Assembly (NCBI GenBank): GCA_946902985.2
Contig: OX336388.2
Coordinates: 227,376,467-227,440,466 of the forward strand
Direction: 5' to 3'
Length of the DNA: 64,000 nucleotides
DNA from: Meconema thalassinum
Lineage: Eukaryota > Arthropoda > Insecta > Orthoptera > Tettigoniidae
In this document: in pieces, positions 1 to 11,310 of the stretch
Layout of the letters: every line of letters starts with the position of its first letter
Numbering within the stretch: position 1 is the stretch's first letter
Position numbers and translations under genes: made by a program
Notes under the pieces: model-generated
Databases searched by the model: none
Seen by the model: only the letters and a program-made list of their open reading frames with translations
What the model was told of the DNA's origin: nothing

Positions 1-202
1 GATGATTAGGTTAGTCGTAATTTGATTTAAGCTTTGAACATTTGTGTGGCCGCCATTACGTTTCCGTCAAGATGGCGGCGATATAAAACATGACACTGAG
101 GTGTCCTTTGCTAGTGCTACCTTTGTACCAAATTTCGTTCAATTTGCGCTCACCGTGTTCGAATTGATAGGGGGGGACAGACATTCAGAGTACACACACT
201 CA

Positions 203-239
<37 letters not shown>

Positions 240-370
240 TCACACACACACACATACACACACACACACATACACTCACACACACACACAGACAGACACA
301 CTTTTTTTCGCCCTGTAGTGATCTCATAAGTCTACTTTCATTTTTTGCAAAAATCGAAAGTAGGCTAATA
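1..370 (+). mobile_element. 3' end of a HINE (Helentron-like) element
   Basis: The segment carries the body motif CAAGATGGCGGC at 68-79, then a CA microsatellite, then a GATCTCATAAGTC block, and ends at about 369 in a stem-loop whose arms are GTCTACTTTC and GAAAGTAGGCTA. The same order (body, CA repeat, terminal hairpin) recurs at the other HINE copies in this window. The 5' part lies outside the window. Placing it among Helentron-associated elements is inferred from architecture, because no Rep/helicase gene is present. Confidence 0.6.
185..300. repeat. (CA)n microsatellite inside the HINE
   Basis: An interrupted CA/CACACT run. Apparent open frames through it are repetitive His-Thr or Val-Cys strings and are not genes. 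It is the near-3' microsatellite typical of this element family. Confidence 0.9.
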
Positions 371-614
371 TGTATTTACATTTAAAAAATATTTATTTAC
401 CTAAAAATCCAAGCCCTAATAATAATAATAAGAGACTTCTGGAGAAAGGTTGTTATGTTTTATCATTTCAAATGATCTTGTCGACATCGCCTTTATGCTT
501 GAATCTAAGTTATGCGGGACGGAGACCGTTGCGTTACGGAGACGGAAGTGACGTCACGCAGCCACGCGGGAAGCCGAAGTTAATGGTTAATGGAGTCTGT
601 TGAAAGAGTCCTGG

Positions 615-1795
615 GGCGTCGAGCGACCTGGGGCTTTGAGCGAAGCAAAAAGGATACAGGGTGACTCCTTAAGACGTGTACAAGATGCCAGACAAGAATA
701 CAGGGGGACTCCTAAAGAGGTGTACAAGATGTCACACAAGAATACAGGGTAACTCCCAAAGTGGTGTACAAGATGTCACACAAGAATACAGGGTAACTCC
801 CAAAGTGGTGTACAAGATGTCACACAAGAATACAGGGGGACTTCTAAAGAGATATACAAGATGCCAGATAAGAATAAGAATACAGGGTGACTCCTAAAGA
901 GGTGCACAAGACGCCAGATAAGAATACAGGATGACTCCTAAAGAGGTGCACAAGACGCCAGATAAGAATACAGGATGACTCCTAAAGAGGTGCACAAGAT
1001 GTCAGACAAGAATACAGGGTAACTCCCAAAGTGGTGTACAAGATGTCACACAAGAATACAGGGGGACTTCTAAAGAGATATACAAGATGCCAGATAAGAA
1101 TAAGAATAAAGGGTGACTCCTAAAGAGGTGCACAAGACGCCAGATAAGAATACAGGATGACTCCTAAAGAGGTGCACAAGACGCCAGATAAGAATACAGG
1201 ATGACTCCTAAAGAGGTGCACAAGATGTCACACAAGAATACAGGGGGACTTCTAAAGAGATATACAAGATGCCATATGAGAATACAGGGATCCTCTTAAA
1301 AAGGTGTGCAGGATGTCAGAGCAAAATACAGTACAAGATGCCAGATAACAATACAGGGTGACTCCTAAAGAGATATACAAGATGCCAGATAAGAATACAA
1401 AGTGACTCTTAAAGAGGTGTACAAAATGGCAGAGAAGAATACAGGGTGACTCCTAAAGAGGTGCACAAGATGTCAGACAAGAATACAGGGTGACTCCTAA
1501 AGAGGTATACAAGATGTCACACAAGAATACAGGTTGACTTCTAAAGAGATATACGGTAAAAAGATGCCCGATAAGAACACATGGTGCCTCCTAAAGAGGT
1601 GTGCAGGATGTCAGAGCAGAATACAGGGTGACACTTAACGAGGTGTACAGTATGTTAGATTTAATTCAAATACAGGGTGACCCTTAAAGAGGTTTGCAAG
1701 ATGAAAAATGAAAATCCAGATTCAAATAATGGGTGACTCTTAGAGAGTCGTAAAAGATGTCAGACTCAAATACAGGGTGACCCTTAAAGAGGTGC
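615..1795 (+). repeat. 43-44 bp minisatellite array
   Basis: About two dozen imperfect tandem copies of a 43-44 bp unit, recognisable by ACAAGATGYCA, AGAATACAGG and GACTCCTAAAGAGG. Variants include CACACAAG versus CAGATAAG in the middle. The unit length is not a multiple of three, so the frame that runs through 676-897 is an accident. Both edges abut related sequence: 567-606 and 1795-1835 each hold a copy of a stretch containing GCGGGAAGCC and GGAGTCTGTTGAAAGAG. Confidence 0.9.
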
Positions 1796-1842
1796 CCGCG
1801 CGGGAAGCCTAAGTTAATGGAGTCTGTTGAAAGAGCCCTCCT

Positions 1843-2573
1843 TAGCCTTTCTAAGATGTGTAGCATTTGTAGCATGTGTCATTTGAAATGATATAACGTC
1901 TAGTCTTTCAGGCTGACTGTATTTTTTTTAATTTGAACCAAATTATTATAGAACAATATTTACATTTCAGGCGTCCCAACGGCCAAAATGCGAACTGAAC
2001 AGCAATGATGTCACGCATTTTCCTACAGCAACAGTATTTGCAAATCGCACACTTCTTACAAAAATTTATATTTATGAAATTTGAATGCAATTCGTCACTG
2101 CTAATGGAATTTTTGTGCTGAGTCCATTGATTGACAGCTTAGCTGTAAAACACACCAGTTATTCGATATTTTTGAAATTATACGATTTGAGTAGTCTACT
2201 CATTCCTTCGATTTATTGTTTCTAAAATCCATGCAAAATGATAAAGGAAAGACCTCATAATGTTAAAATGACATGAAACAGGCGTCAAAGCGGGCAAAAT
2301 GTGAAGTGGACAGCAATTATGGAGCGTATTTTCCTACAGAAACAGTATCTGCAAATCGCACACATCGTACATTTTTAAAGTAATTTTTTAAAGAAATTAT
2401 GATATTTATGAAATTAGAGTTCAATTCGTCACTGATAATGTGTGTTTTCTTTCATTTGAATGCTCATTTGTCACGATCGGTCGCTTGTGAGCGCCCCAGG
2501 AGGGACCTATAATATTGAAATAATATGTATGATACTAGTCTAATACTAATGTTAATGATAATACTAATAATAA
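1843..2573. repeat. AT-rich DNA with a ~150 bp direct duplication
   Basis: No gene seen. Bases 1970-2105 and 2281-2445 are diverged direct copies. Both contain AACAGTAT, TGCAAATCGCACAC and CAATTCGTCACTG, with centres about 315 bp apart. 2520-2573 is an AT-rich TAATACTAAT-type cryptic repeat that resumes after 4113, across the next element. Confidence 0.6.
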
Positions 2574-4113
2574 TCTCTCTCTATATAAAAATGAAAGTTT
2601 GTCTGTTTTTTTCTGAATTTCTATGGAAATTTGCGTTATTTACGCGTTTCAAACTGTTTTATGACGGATGCGCGCGAAAATAAATTTTTGGTCTGTCTGT
2701 CTGTCTGTTTGTCTGTCTGTGGACAAAGTGGTTGTTCCCTTATAACTCGAGAACGGCTGGGTGGATCAACGTAAAATTTGATACAGATATCCTTCTGAGG
2801 CACGACACTAATCATTGAAGTAACTCTTCTCTGTACCTCTCATAAAAGGGGGCCTACCCCCTTAAAATACTTGCTGAAATAGGCGTAGAAGGGCGAAACA
2901 AAGCTCATTTTCAGCTCCTCAATGTGAGATTCGAGACTCTGGGGCCCTACCACATTTTAAGGCCCTAAAACCAACAGTTTTTGAGATATTTCCAGAAAAC
3001 TAATTTCATTTAATACAATAACGAAAGAATGCAAGGCGGTAACCATGACGACGGAATCTCACAGGTCCATCTATTGCTGTAAGACGCAATACAATTCCAT
3101 CTATTACATTACTGAGATAGTTTGCAAACGACTATAAGGTTATAACGGAACCAAATTAAGCTGTAAAATTCATCAATGTCATATAATGCTCTAAGGGGGT
3201 CAAGGGGTACTCTAATTTTTATTTACGCGATTTACACGTGCGGGTATGGTACGGAAGGTCTATTATATCCCTATACCTATATTTTTATTATTATTATTAT
3301 ACTACGGCCTACAACGACGAGACAAAGCTTATTTTCAGCCCCTTGGTGTCAAAAACTAAACTCTTTGCCCCTAAATAGCCGTAAAGGGTCCCCGAAAACT
3401 ACATTTTAAGGCTCTAAAACCAACAGTTTCTGAGATATTCCCAGGAAACTAATTTCATTTAATAAACTGATGAAGGAATGCAAGCCAGTAACCATGACAA
3501 CAGTATCTCAAATGGTGACATCCAACTTGCCATCTATTTTTGCAACAAGTAAAGCCACTCCATTTATTAAATTTCTGTGAATGTTTGCAAATGGTTATAA
3601 GGTTATTACGGAATCAACTAAAACTGTAAAATTCATCAATACGCTAGATTTTTTTCACACGACTTAAATGTGCGTTATGTCGTACAGAAGGTATATTATA
3701 TCTCCAAACAGAAACATTATTTACAAAAATTCCTGAATTTAAATAGTTTATTTTCATTTTTATTTTTTTGCTTTTAGGAATTTGGGCCATTGGAGGCTAA
3801 AAAAAACCTGAATTTTCATGCACCATAAGCCTTTATAATTTATTAAAGGGGTCTTCCTCTGGATGGGGACTTGACACAACAATGAAGGTCAGTTTTATTT
3901 GACGTGTATTCGTTTCGTCTACGTGGTGATCATTTTTAATTTCTCGTCAGGAAGTACATGTTATGTAAATATAGTTTCAGAGCATATTTTAAGTAATCAT
4001 TTTTCTTTGTCAACAATTAGGTTCCAAGCCCCTAACCATTGCAACAGTAGCTCAATTGATTACATCTGGTTATTAACACCGAAGACCGTTCGAAGAATGG
4101 GTACTTCTGCTAG
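2574..4113 (+). mobile_element. Helitron-like non-autonomous element
   Basis: The element starts TCTCTCTCTATATAAAAATG directly after an A. It ends with a small stem-loop (GAAG...CTTC) followed by TG and CTAG, directly before a T. This A|TC...CTAG|T layout with a near-terminal 3' hairpin is the canonical Helitron signature. The flanking DNA on both sides is the same TAATACTAAT-type low-complexity sequence, which supports a clean insertion. Inside, a ~458 bp unit is repeated: the CCAACAGTTTYTGAGATAT block occurs at about 2970 and 3420. No Rep-helicase is encoded. Confidence 0.6.
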
Positions 4114-4149
4114 TATTAATACTAAAACTAACGATAGTGATAATGTTAA

Positions 4150-4275
4150 TACTTATACTAATATTCAGCAATTTTTATAGGTCTGTGCCGTGTCTTGTGT
4201 GGGGGTTTCACCTAGGACACCAAGCTGGCTCACCAGCGGGTTGTTGGTGTCCTGTCCCGGACCCCCACAGGTGTA
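4150..4275. mobile_element. Fragment of the long-inverted-repeat MITE
   Basis: This matches one arm of the element at 12,329-12,673: CAGCAATT, GTGCCGTGTCTTGTGTGGGG, GGACACCAAGCTGGCTCA, then a run of C. It ends at the junction with LINE sequence at 4275. Confidence 0.65.
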
Positions 4276-4465
4276 AATGTTTTACATTTATTAATTTTCA
4301 TCATGAATTCTTTCCTCAAGACAGAGTTCATACCATTGAAAAACTCATTCAAGTCCTTTGGTGTGTCAGCCAAGATGACGATGTCATCAGCAAATCTCAG
4401 AGTTGAAATTATTTCTCCTTGAAACTTCACTCCCACTAGAAATTTTACTCCAATTTCCTTCATTC
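4276..4465 (-). pseudogene. LINE reverse-transcriptase fragment (FADD box)
   Basis: The minus strand reads LRFADDIVILADTPKDLNEF, the catalytic palm motif (F/Y-A-D-D) of a non-LTR retrotransposon reverse transcriptase. A related fragment lies at 28,955 onward on the plus strand, so both belong to the same LINE family. Only about 60 codons survive; the 3' side is replaced by MITE sequence at 4275. Clade not assigned. Confidence 0.8.
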
Positions 4466-4592
4466 AAGCTGTGTTCGGTAGTTCAAAAGTATTTTCCAAT
4501 CTGTTTTATCCATATTTAGCTGTTGTTCGGATATAGTTTGCCAGTCTACACCTCACTTCTTTACATACTTTGAAAATTGTTTCACTCATAAG

Positions 4593-5299
4593 TAGGGCAA
4601 GGCATTTGATGATTTTGCTTTTTTTTTGTATGAAGGCCGAAGGATAGCTCGAGTATATATACACGAGTTTCATGAATTGACTGATTAAACAAGGGCAATT
4701 TGTTAGGGCATTTTTTGCATTTTTTGTCGTTTGAAAGAGATAGGTCATTTTCGGAGAAATTTTAGGTCATTTTTGGCATTTTTAATTGTTTGCAGGTAAG
4801 TGTTATATTTCGTCATATTTGGATAGTTAATTAATATTATTTAGGCCTATGTTTACAATATTAAACTTGTCTATTATATTTATAGTAGGCATATAACTTG
4901 CTCAAGAAAGAAAGTAGACTTGCAACATAACCTGCTGCCACTAGTTTTCAAGGAAAGAATATATTCTTTGTTAATTAAATGGCAGTTTTTTTCTAGGAGA
5001 GTATTTGAATAATATGCCAGTTCTAAAATATTTCATTTTTTTTCACCAGGGCTGGCAAAAGTGGTATTCACTTTGTTAGTAACAAAAATAATTTAAATTT
5101 AATGCATTGACATCTATTAAACTTCTCTTTCAAATCAGCATATTGTTTCTTAAAAGATTAATAAATACTTGATTTACGAATAATTTATTAGTAATTTTTT
5201 TTTCAAATTTTGTGTCATTTTTAACCATTTTTAGGTCATAAATGCATTTTTTTATTTTGCATTTTCTTGCTATTTTTTGACATTAAATGCCTTGCCCTA
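4593..5299. mobile_element. hAT-type MITE (8-bp TSD, TAGGGCAAGGCATTT inverted repeats)
   Basis: The left terminus TAGGGCAAGGCATTT and the right terminus AAATGCCTTGCCCTA are exact inverted repeats. They are flanked by identical 8-bp direct repeats, CTCATAAG, at 4585-4592 and 5300-5307. An 8-bp target duplication with TAGGGC-type ends fits the hAT superfamily. The 707 bp interior is very AT-rich, with repeated GGTCATTTTT/GGCATTTTT words and no coding capacity. Confidence 0.85.
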
Positions 5300-5307
5300 C
5301 TCATAAG

Positions 5308-6141
5308 TCTCGAGGTCGTCCTCGGGGTCTTGTGCCAGGAACTACCCTTTCAAAATAAGCTCGAGGAGTTCTTTCTGGAACCATCCTTTTCAGATGGCCT
5401 TACCACTATAGTCTGTCGAGTTCCATTAATTCCCCTCTCCGAGGGGCTCACATCTAGTTGTATGTGGGTTGGCGACCACGGGGCCTCAGCTGAGTCCGGC
5501 ATTGCTTCCACTTACATGTGCCGGGCTCCTCTCCGTTTTCTTTCCTGTCGACCACTCTTGTTCTCCTCCGAACCCAACGGTATTAGGGTATCCGAGGCCT
5601 AGGGAGTCTCTTCCTTTCCAGCCTTTTCTGATACCCTCCTTATGCGAGGGGTCAGCCTTCTTTTTCTTTACCTGTTATCTCCTGCCTTCTGCACAAGGCC
5701 CTTAAGGAGGCAGGGTGTATGTAGCCCCACCATTTCTGGTGCACCCTAGATATTGCTACACCCTCAGGGGCTCACGGATGGTGAGTTCGGGAAATGGCGA
5801 CCCCGAGGGATTCCTAAGCTGGGTCCGGTTTTTTCCTTTTATCCTTTACCTGTGGGGCGGACCGTCTCCTCTTTCAATTTCCTATCTGCCTTTTACGGCT
5901 CTCCTTCCTTCCAAGTCCCTCAATCCGCATTCTTCGAGGGTTGAGGGCTCTTCTTTCCCTCCTGTCCTTTATTTGCCTTATTCTCCTTTTGTTTTCCATT
6001 TCTTCTTCTAGTATATAAGTTAGTAGTTAGTATTAGTTATAGTTTACCTTTCATTTTAATCTTCACGATCACCCAAACCATTAGGAGCCGATAACCTAGA
6101 TGTTAGGCCCCTTAAAACAACAATTATCATCATCATCAAAC
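5308..6141 (+). mobile_element. Non-LTR retrotransposon 3' region ending in (ATC)n
   Basis: A GC-richer island ends GATGTTAGGCCCCTTAAAAC, then AACAATTATCATCATCATC. A short ATC-type tail of this kind is typical of the 3' end of some LINEs and dependent SINEs. A reverse-oriented relic of the same terminus, with TTGTTTTAAGGGGC, occurs near 34,270. Several overlapping frames are open here but none resembles a protein I know. They are more likely UTR than gene. Confidence 0.5.
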
Positions 6142-6511
6142 ATTAATTCCAAAAGGCTTCTTTCCAATCCAAGCTCTCCTCGGATATTAACATTGCTCAT
6201 TTTATCCTTCCTTGTCTTTTGTAAGCAGGAACAGAGGAACTTCATTTCAGCAGCCTTTAGACGGCTGTATGCTGGTCCTGTGAGTGTTGCTGCTTGAATT
6301 CCGTATGTTAGAATTGGTACAAGGTAGGTTTAGTATATGGTATTCTTAGGAGCTAGTGGGAATGTTGGATCCCAAAGTAGTGGACGCACACAGTGATTAC
6401 ATTTTGAAGCTTCTTGTAGTCTGTTGTTGATTTCTCGCTTCATAGTTTTGTCAGAAGAAACAAAACTGGCGAGATATTTAAAGTTGTCAACAATATCCAC
6501 TTCTTCATTTT
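6142..6511 (-). pseudogene. LINE C-terminal fragment
   Basis: On the minus strand the frame reads DNFKYLASFVSSDKTMKREI, then further on TYLVPILTYGIQAATLTG and RRLKAAEMKFL-like text, with one in-frame stop. The order F-K-Y-L, S-D, L-x-Y-G and K-A-A-E-M-x-F-L is the region after the palm domain in LINEs whose host copies are widespread in insects. The gene is dead: truncated at both ends, with a stop after the PKNTIY segment. Confidence 0.75.
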
Positions 6512-7057
6512 TAGCCTATTTTCATTTTATGAAAAAATTGGCTTATGAGATCACCTTTTGACCGCGCGCGTGTGAGTGTGTGTGTGTGTGTGTCCCTAAT
6601 AACTCCTAAACGGATGGAGCGATTTCAATGAAACTCGGTAAGGTCATAGCACCATTTTGGCCGACCCCGACTGGGCCCTTCAAATTTTATTACGTCTCAC
6701 AAATCCAACATGGCGGCTCTGTGAATTATTTCACCAGTATTTAATATTTCCGAAACTATTACTGATATCACCCTGAAATTTTGTACGGTGATAAAGTTCA
6801 CTGCTACGAGATTATCTATGTAACTTTCAAAAACATTTTAATTAGAAATGAACATGGCGGCCAAGCGAAGTTGAAACATTTTAATAGACTTTCCTCGTGA
6901 TTTAACCATCTGAGCGCAGTGAAATGTGGTACAGTAAATGTTATACATAGACCATTGCAATGCACTGGCATACAATCTAGTTGAATTGTTTTCAATTGTG
7001 TCGTAATCATGCGATTGAAGTGAAAGTTTGAATAATGAACCTAGGCAATCATTCTCA
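6512..7057 (-). mobile_element. HINE-A copy, 3' half (rest at 11,311-11,930)
   Basis: In minus orientation the segment starts with the terminal hairpin (TAGCCTATTTTCAT arm), then GATCACCTTTTG, a GT microsatellite near 6570-6595, and body units with CAACATGGCGGC at 6706 and GAACATGGCGGC at 6850. It breaks at CATTCTCA (7057). The expected continuation resumes at about 11,311, so the DNA between is a nested insertion. Confidence 0.75.
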
Positions 7058-9328
7058 TCTTTATATATATAATTCTTCGACACGTGTGTATGTGACTGAA
7101 CTCCTCCTAAACGACTGAACCGATTTTGATGGAATTTGGTATGTATATTAGGGTGGGTCCATGTATGGTTTAGATTCACAATATGACCCGGTAGGTGGAA
7201 TGAATTCAATTTTAGATACACAATTTACACACAATTTTAGAACCACAATATACAGTCAAAAACAGTCGTCATGGAAACCACTAGCCTTGGCCTTCGTGAA
7301 AGCTGATGTCTTTGGACGGTTTGTCACTGCACGGTAGAGCCACCTGGTTGCAACCTGTGCAACTACCGCCATAACATACACACCGCCCTTGGCGAAAAGT
7401 TGTCTTTTATACCAAAGTTGGCAGTGATGTCGAATTCTACTGTTTGTCTCTGCACGTTAGAGCGTTTCAAAGTCCCGTATGCGTTCATATACCATTCATC
7501 CGATTGCCATGAAACTTGGGTGATATGTTGAGTGAGCTGCGGGGAAGGTGTTTGGCTTAGTAAATCCATTTTACAATAGATAGCGCTCGAATAGATTCAG
7601 CAAAAGAGCGACGACGCGCGCAGAGTTTCAAAAATGTCCCGTATGCGTCAAATACCATTCGTCCGATAGCGATGAAACTTGGGTGAGATGTTGTGTACAC
7701 TCCAGGGAAGGCTTCTGGCTTAGTAAATCAATTTCGCATTAGGTAGCGCACGTTTAGATTCAACAAATGAGTGACGACGCGCGAAGCGTTTCAACAAAAT
7801 ACCGTTTAGTTTATATTCCATTCATAGATTGAGATGAAACTTTGATGAGTTGTTGTGTACACTTAAGTGAAGGCTTCTAACTTGGTAATCCATTTAACAG
7901 GAAGTTGTGCACGAGTAGATTCATCAAATGAGTGGCGACGTGCGAAGCGTTTCAAAAGAGTCCCGTATGCGTTCAAATACCATTCGTCCGATAGCGATGA
8001 AACTTGGGTGAGATGTTGCGTACACTTACGTGAGGGTTTCTAACTTAGTAAGTCCATTTTGCAATGGGTAGCTCACGAGTAGATTCAACAAATGAGCAAC
8101 GACGCGCGAACTTTTAATCAAAGTCCCGTATGCGTTCATATACCATTCATCCGATTGCGATGAAACTTGGGTGAGATGTTGTGTACACTTACGTGAGGGT
8201 TTCTAACTTAGTAAATGCATTTCACAGGAGGTTTCGCACGAGTAGATTCAACAAATGAGCGACGACGTACGAAGCGTTTCAAAAAGGTCCCGTATGCGTT
8301 CAAATACCATTCGTCCGATTACGATGAAACTTGGGTGAGATGTTGTGTACACCCTACGGAAAGTTTCTGGCTTAATAAATCCATTTTACAATAGGTAGCG
8401 CACGAGTAGATTCATCAAATGCGTGACGGCACGCGAATCATTTCAACAAAGTACCGTATGCGGCCATATACCATTTATCAGATTGCGATGAAACTTTGGT
8501 GAATTGTTGTGTACACTCCAGGAAATGTTTCTGTCTTAGTAAATCCAGTTTTTAATAAGTATCGCACGAGTAGATTCAACAAATGAGCGACGGCGCGCGA
8601 ATCGTTTCCACAATGTCCCGTATGCGGTCATATATCATTCATCCGATTGCGATCAAACCTTGGTGAATCATTGAGTACACGCTAGAGAAGGTTTCAGGCT
8701 TAGTAAATCTACTTTACAATAGATTGCGCATGAGTAAATTCAACAAATGAGTGACGGCACGCGAATCGTTTAAGGAAAATCACTTATGTGTTCATATGTC
8801 ATTCATCCGATTCCGATGAAACTTTGATGAGTTGTTGTGTACACGCCAGGGAAGGTGTTCAACTTGGTAAATCCATTTTACAATATTGGTAGCGCACGAG
8901 TGGATGTAACAAATGAGTGACGACGCGCGAAGCGTTCCAACAAAATCCTGTATGCGTTCATATACTATTCATCGATTGCGATGAAACTTTGATGAGTTGT
9001 TGTGTACACATTCGTGAAGCTTTCTAACTTAGTAAATCCATTTCACAGTTGGTAGAGCACGACTAGATTCAACAAATGAGTGACAGCGCACGAATCATTT
9101 AAACCAAATCCCGTAAGCGTTAAATGCCATTTATCCATTTGCGATGAAACTTTGGAGAGTTGTTGCGCACGCTCTAATGAATGTTTCTAAATTAGTTTAT
9201 TTAATTCACGATAGTTTAGAGGCAGTTAACAGAAATTGAACAAAATATTGTGTATCCAAAAGCACTTCAAGAAACAAAGTTACAACACTTTCTTTGATTG
9301 GCAGGACAACGTCTGCCGGGTCAGCTTG
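7058..9328 (+). mobile_element. Helitron-like element packed with ~158 bp satellite monomers
   Basis: It starts TCTTTATATATATAATTCTT directly after an A and ends GCCGGGTCAGCTTG directly before a T. The ends resemble Helitron termini, with CTTG in place of CTRR. The interior, about 7,430-9,180, is a tandem array of about eleven ~158 bp monomers. Each has CCCGTATGCG, ATACCATTCATCCGATTGCG, ATGAAACTTGGGTGAG, GTAAATCCATTT and GCACGAGTAGATTCA. No transposition gene is seen. Confidence 0.6.
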
Positions 9329-10375
9329 TTTAATCTATAAATATAACAAGAAGTTCCGTGAAGAACTATACAGCCTACTTTTCATGCCAATGATTATTCA
9401 ACAGTATATGAACCTATCTAGAATAATGACGTAATTAAGTTGGTAATATCGAAATATCTAATTAGTTCAAAATATACCTGGTATAATGTAGCCTAATAGA
9501 GCACTACAGTTGGCAGCCCTGGTGACTGAATATATTCTTAGTTCAATCTCTTAAGGTATAGAATACAAAATTTGGTTGAAGGCCAATGGACGTTACATGG
9601 AGTTAGACACTGGATCTATCAGCACGCGTAAAAGCATGTTGCCAACAATACCATGCGTGTGCTGGTCAGAAATAATCTGAAATATTATGATATCTTGTTG
9701 TGCAAATTTTGGATGAAATCCATTTGTTAGTATAGAAGTTACATGTATTTTAAAATTGGACATATCAGCAGGCATAGAATCATGTTGGCAGCACTGCCTT
9801 GCATTAATTACTCCAAATTAATCTAGAATGTCAGGTGCTATACGTGTGCAATGTATAGAGTTGTTGGCTTGCATACTTTCTGGTATATTGATATTAGTGT
9901 AAAATAAATATAGACAGCATTTATTAACAGTTGGCAGCCCTGATTGCTCTTAACAATACTTATAGTCATATCTGTTATGGTACACATAGCACATACGAAA
10001 TTTGGTTGAAATCCAACTGATAGTATAGAAGTTACATGTATTTAAAAATTGGTCGTATCAGCAATTTTGGAATAGCTCCCATGTATACCTTGCAAGATAT
10101 CCAACATGGAGCTCAAATTTCTAATGCGTTTTTCAGCAGTTGGTAGCACTGACATCATTTTCAAATATGGACGTGAGATATTCCGGTGCACATCTTTACT
10201 CATACTAAATTTGGTTTTGATTGCTGCAGCCGTTTAGGAGTTGATAGGTGGGGACACACACACAGCCAGACAGACCGACAGACAGAAGGACAGACAGACA
10301 GACAGACACACATTTTCCCGGATCGATCTCATAAGTCTACTTTTTCCTCATTTTTGCAAAATGTGAAAAGTAGGC
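9329..10375 (+). mobile_element. HINE-B copy
   Basis: It starts near 9346 with AACAAGAAGTTCCGTGAAGA, the shared HINE 5' end. The body is of the second type, with CATGTTGCCAACA, ATCAGCAGGCATAGAATCATG and CAACCAAATTTGG-like blocks. It then has a (GACA)n microsatellite at 10,262-10,312, the GATCTCATAAGTCTAC block, and a terminal stem-loop closing in GAAAAGTAGGCTA at 10,375. The bodies of A and B types differ while the ends agree. Confidence 0.7.
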
Positions 10376-11310
10376 TAAAAGTCAATAACGTGATAGTTTG
10401 TGTGTCTGTGGGTCTGTGGGTATGTCTCCTATGCATTCGTATACCATTCATACGATTGCGATGAAACTTGGGTGAGATGTTGAGAGCATTCCAAGGAAGG
10501 TTTCTGGCTTAGTAAATCCATTTTACAATAGGTAGCGCACGAGTAGATTCTACAATTGAGCGACGACGTGCCTAGCGGTTCAACAAAGTCTCGAATGTGT
10601 TCATATACCATTCGTCCGGCAGCGATGAAACTTGGGTGAGATGTTGTGTACAACAACGTGAAGGTTCCTAACTTAGTAAATACATGTCACAGTAGATAGC
10701 GCACGAGTAGATTCAACAAATGAGTGACGACACGCAAAGCGTTTCAACAAAGTCCCGTGTGCATTCATATACCATTCGTCCGATAGCTATGAAAAACTTG
10801 GGTAAGATGTTGGGTACACTTCAGGGAAGGTTTCTGGGTTAGTAAATCCACTTTACAATTGGCAGCACACGAGTAGATTCAACAAACGAGCTACGACGCG
10901 CGAAGCGTTTCAAAAAAGTTCCATCTGCGTGCATATACCATTCATCCGATTGTGATGAAACTAGGGTGAGTTGTTGTGCACACTGCAGGGAAGGTTTATG
11001 ACTTAGTAAATTCATTGTACAATAAGTAGCGCACGAGTAGATGCAACAAATGAGTGACGACGCTTGAAGCGTTTCAAAAATGTTCCATCTGCGTTCATAT
11101 ACCATTCATCTGATTGCGATGAAACTTTGGTGAGTTGTTGCGCACGCTCCCACAAATGTTTCTAAAATAGTAAATCCATTTTACGATAGCTTAGAGGCAG
11201 TCAACGGATATTGAAGAAAATATTGTGTATCCAAAAGCACTTCAACAAACAAAATTGCAATGCCAATACTGTTTTTGATTGGCATTGCAACGCATGACGG
11301 GTACAGCTTG
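10376..11310 (+). mobile_element. Second satellite-bearing Helitron-like element
   Basis: A five-prime-shortened relative of the element at 7,058-9,328. It has four to five ~158 bp monomers (TACCATTC, GATGAAACTTGGGTGAG, GCACGAGTAGATTC) and ends GACGGGTACAGCTTG. A VYERRWNIFE-type frame through the monomers on the minus strand is a repeat artefact. Confidence 0.65.

Noticed and set aside
139..385. Open frames rich in His-Thr or Val-Cys
   Set aside because: They are translations of the CA microsatellite.
676..897. 73-codon frame with repeated text
   Set aside because: It runs through a minisatellite whose unit is not a multiple of three; the frame is not kept in the rest of the array.
5267..6011. 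Three overlapping 63-111 codon frames
   Set aside because: Different frames, no domain, and located in a LINE 3' region ending in ATC repeats.
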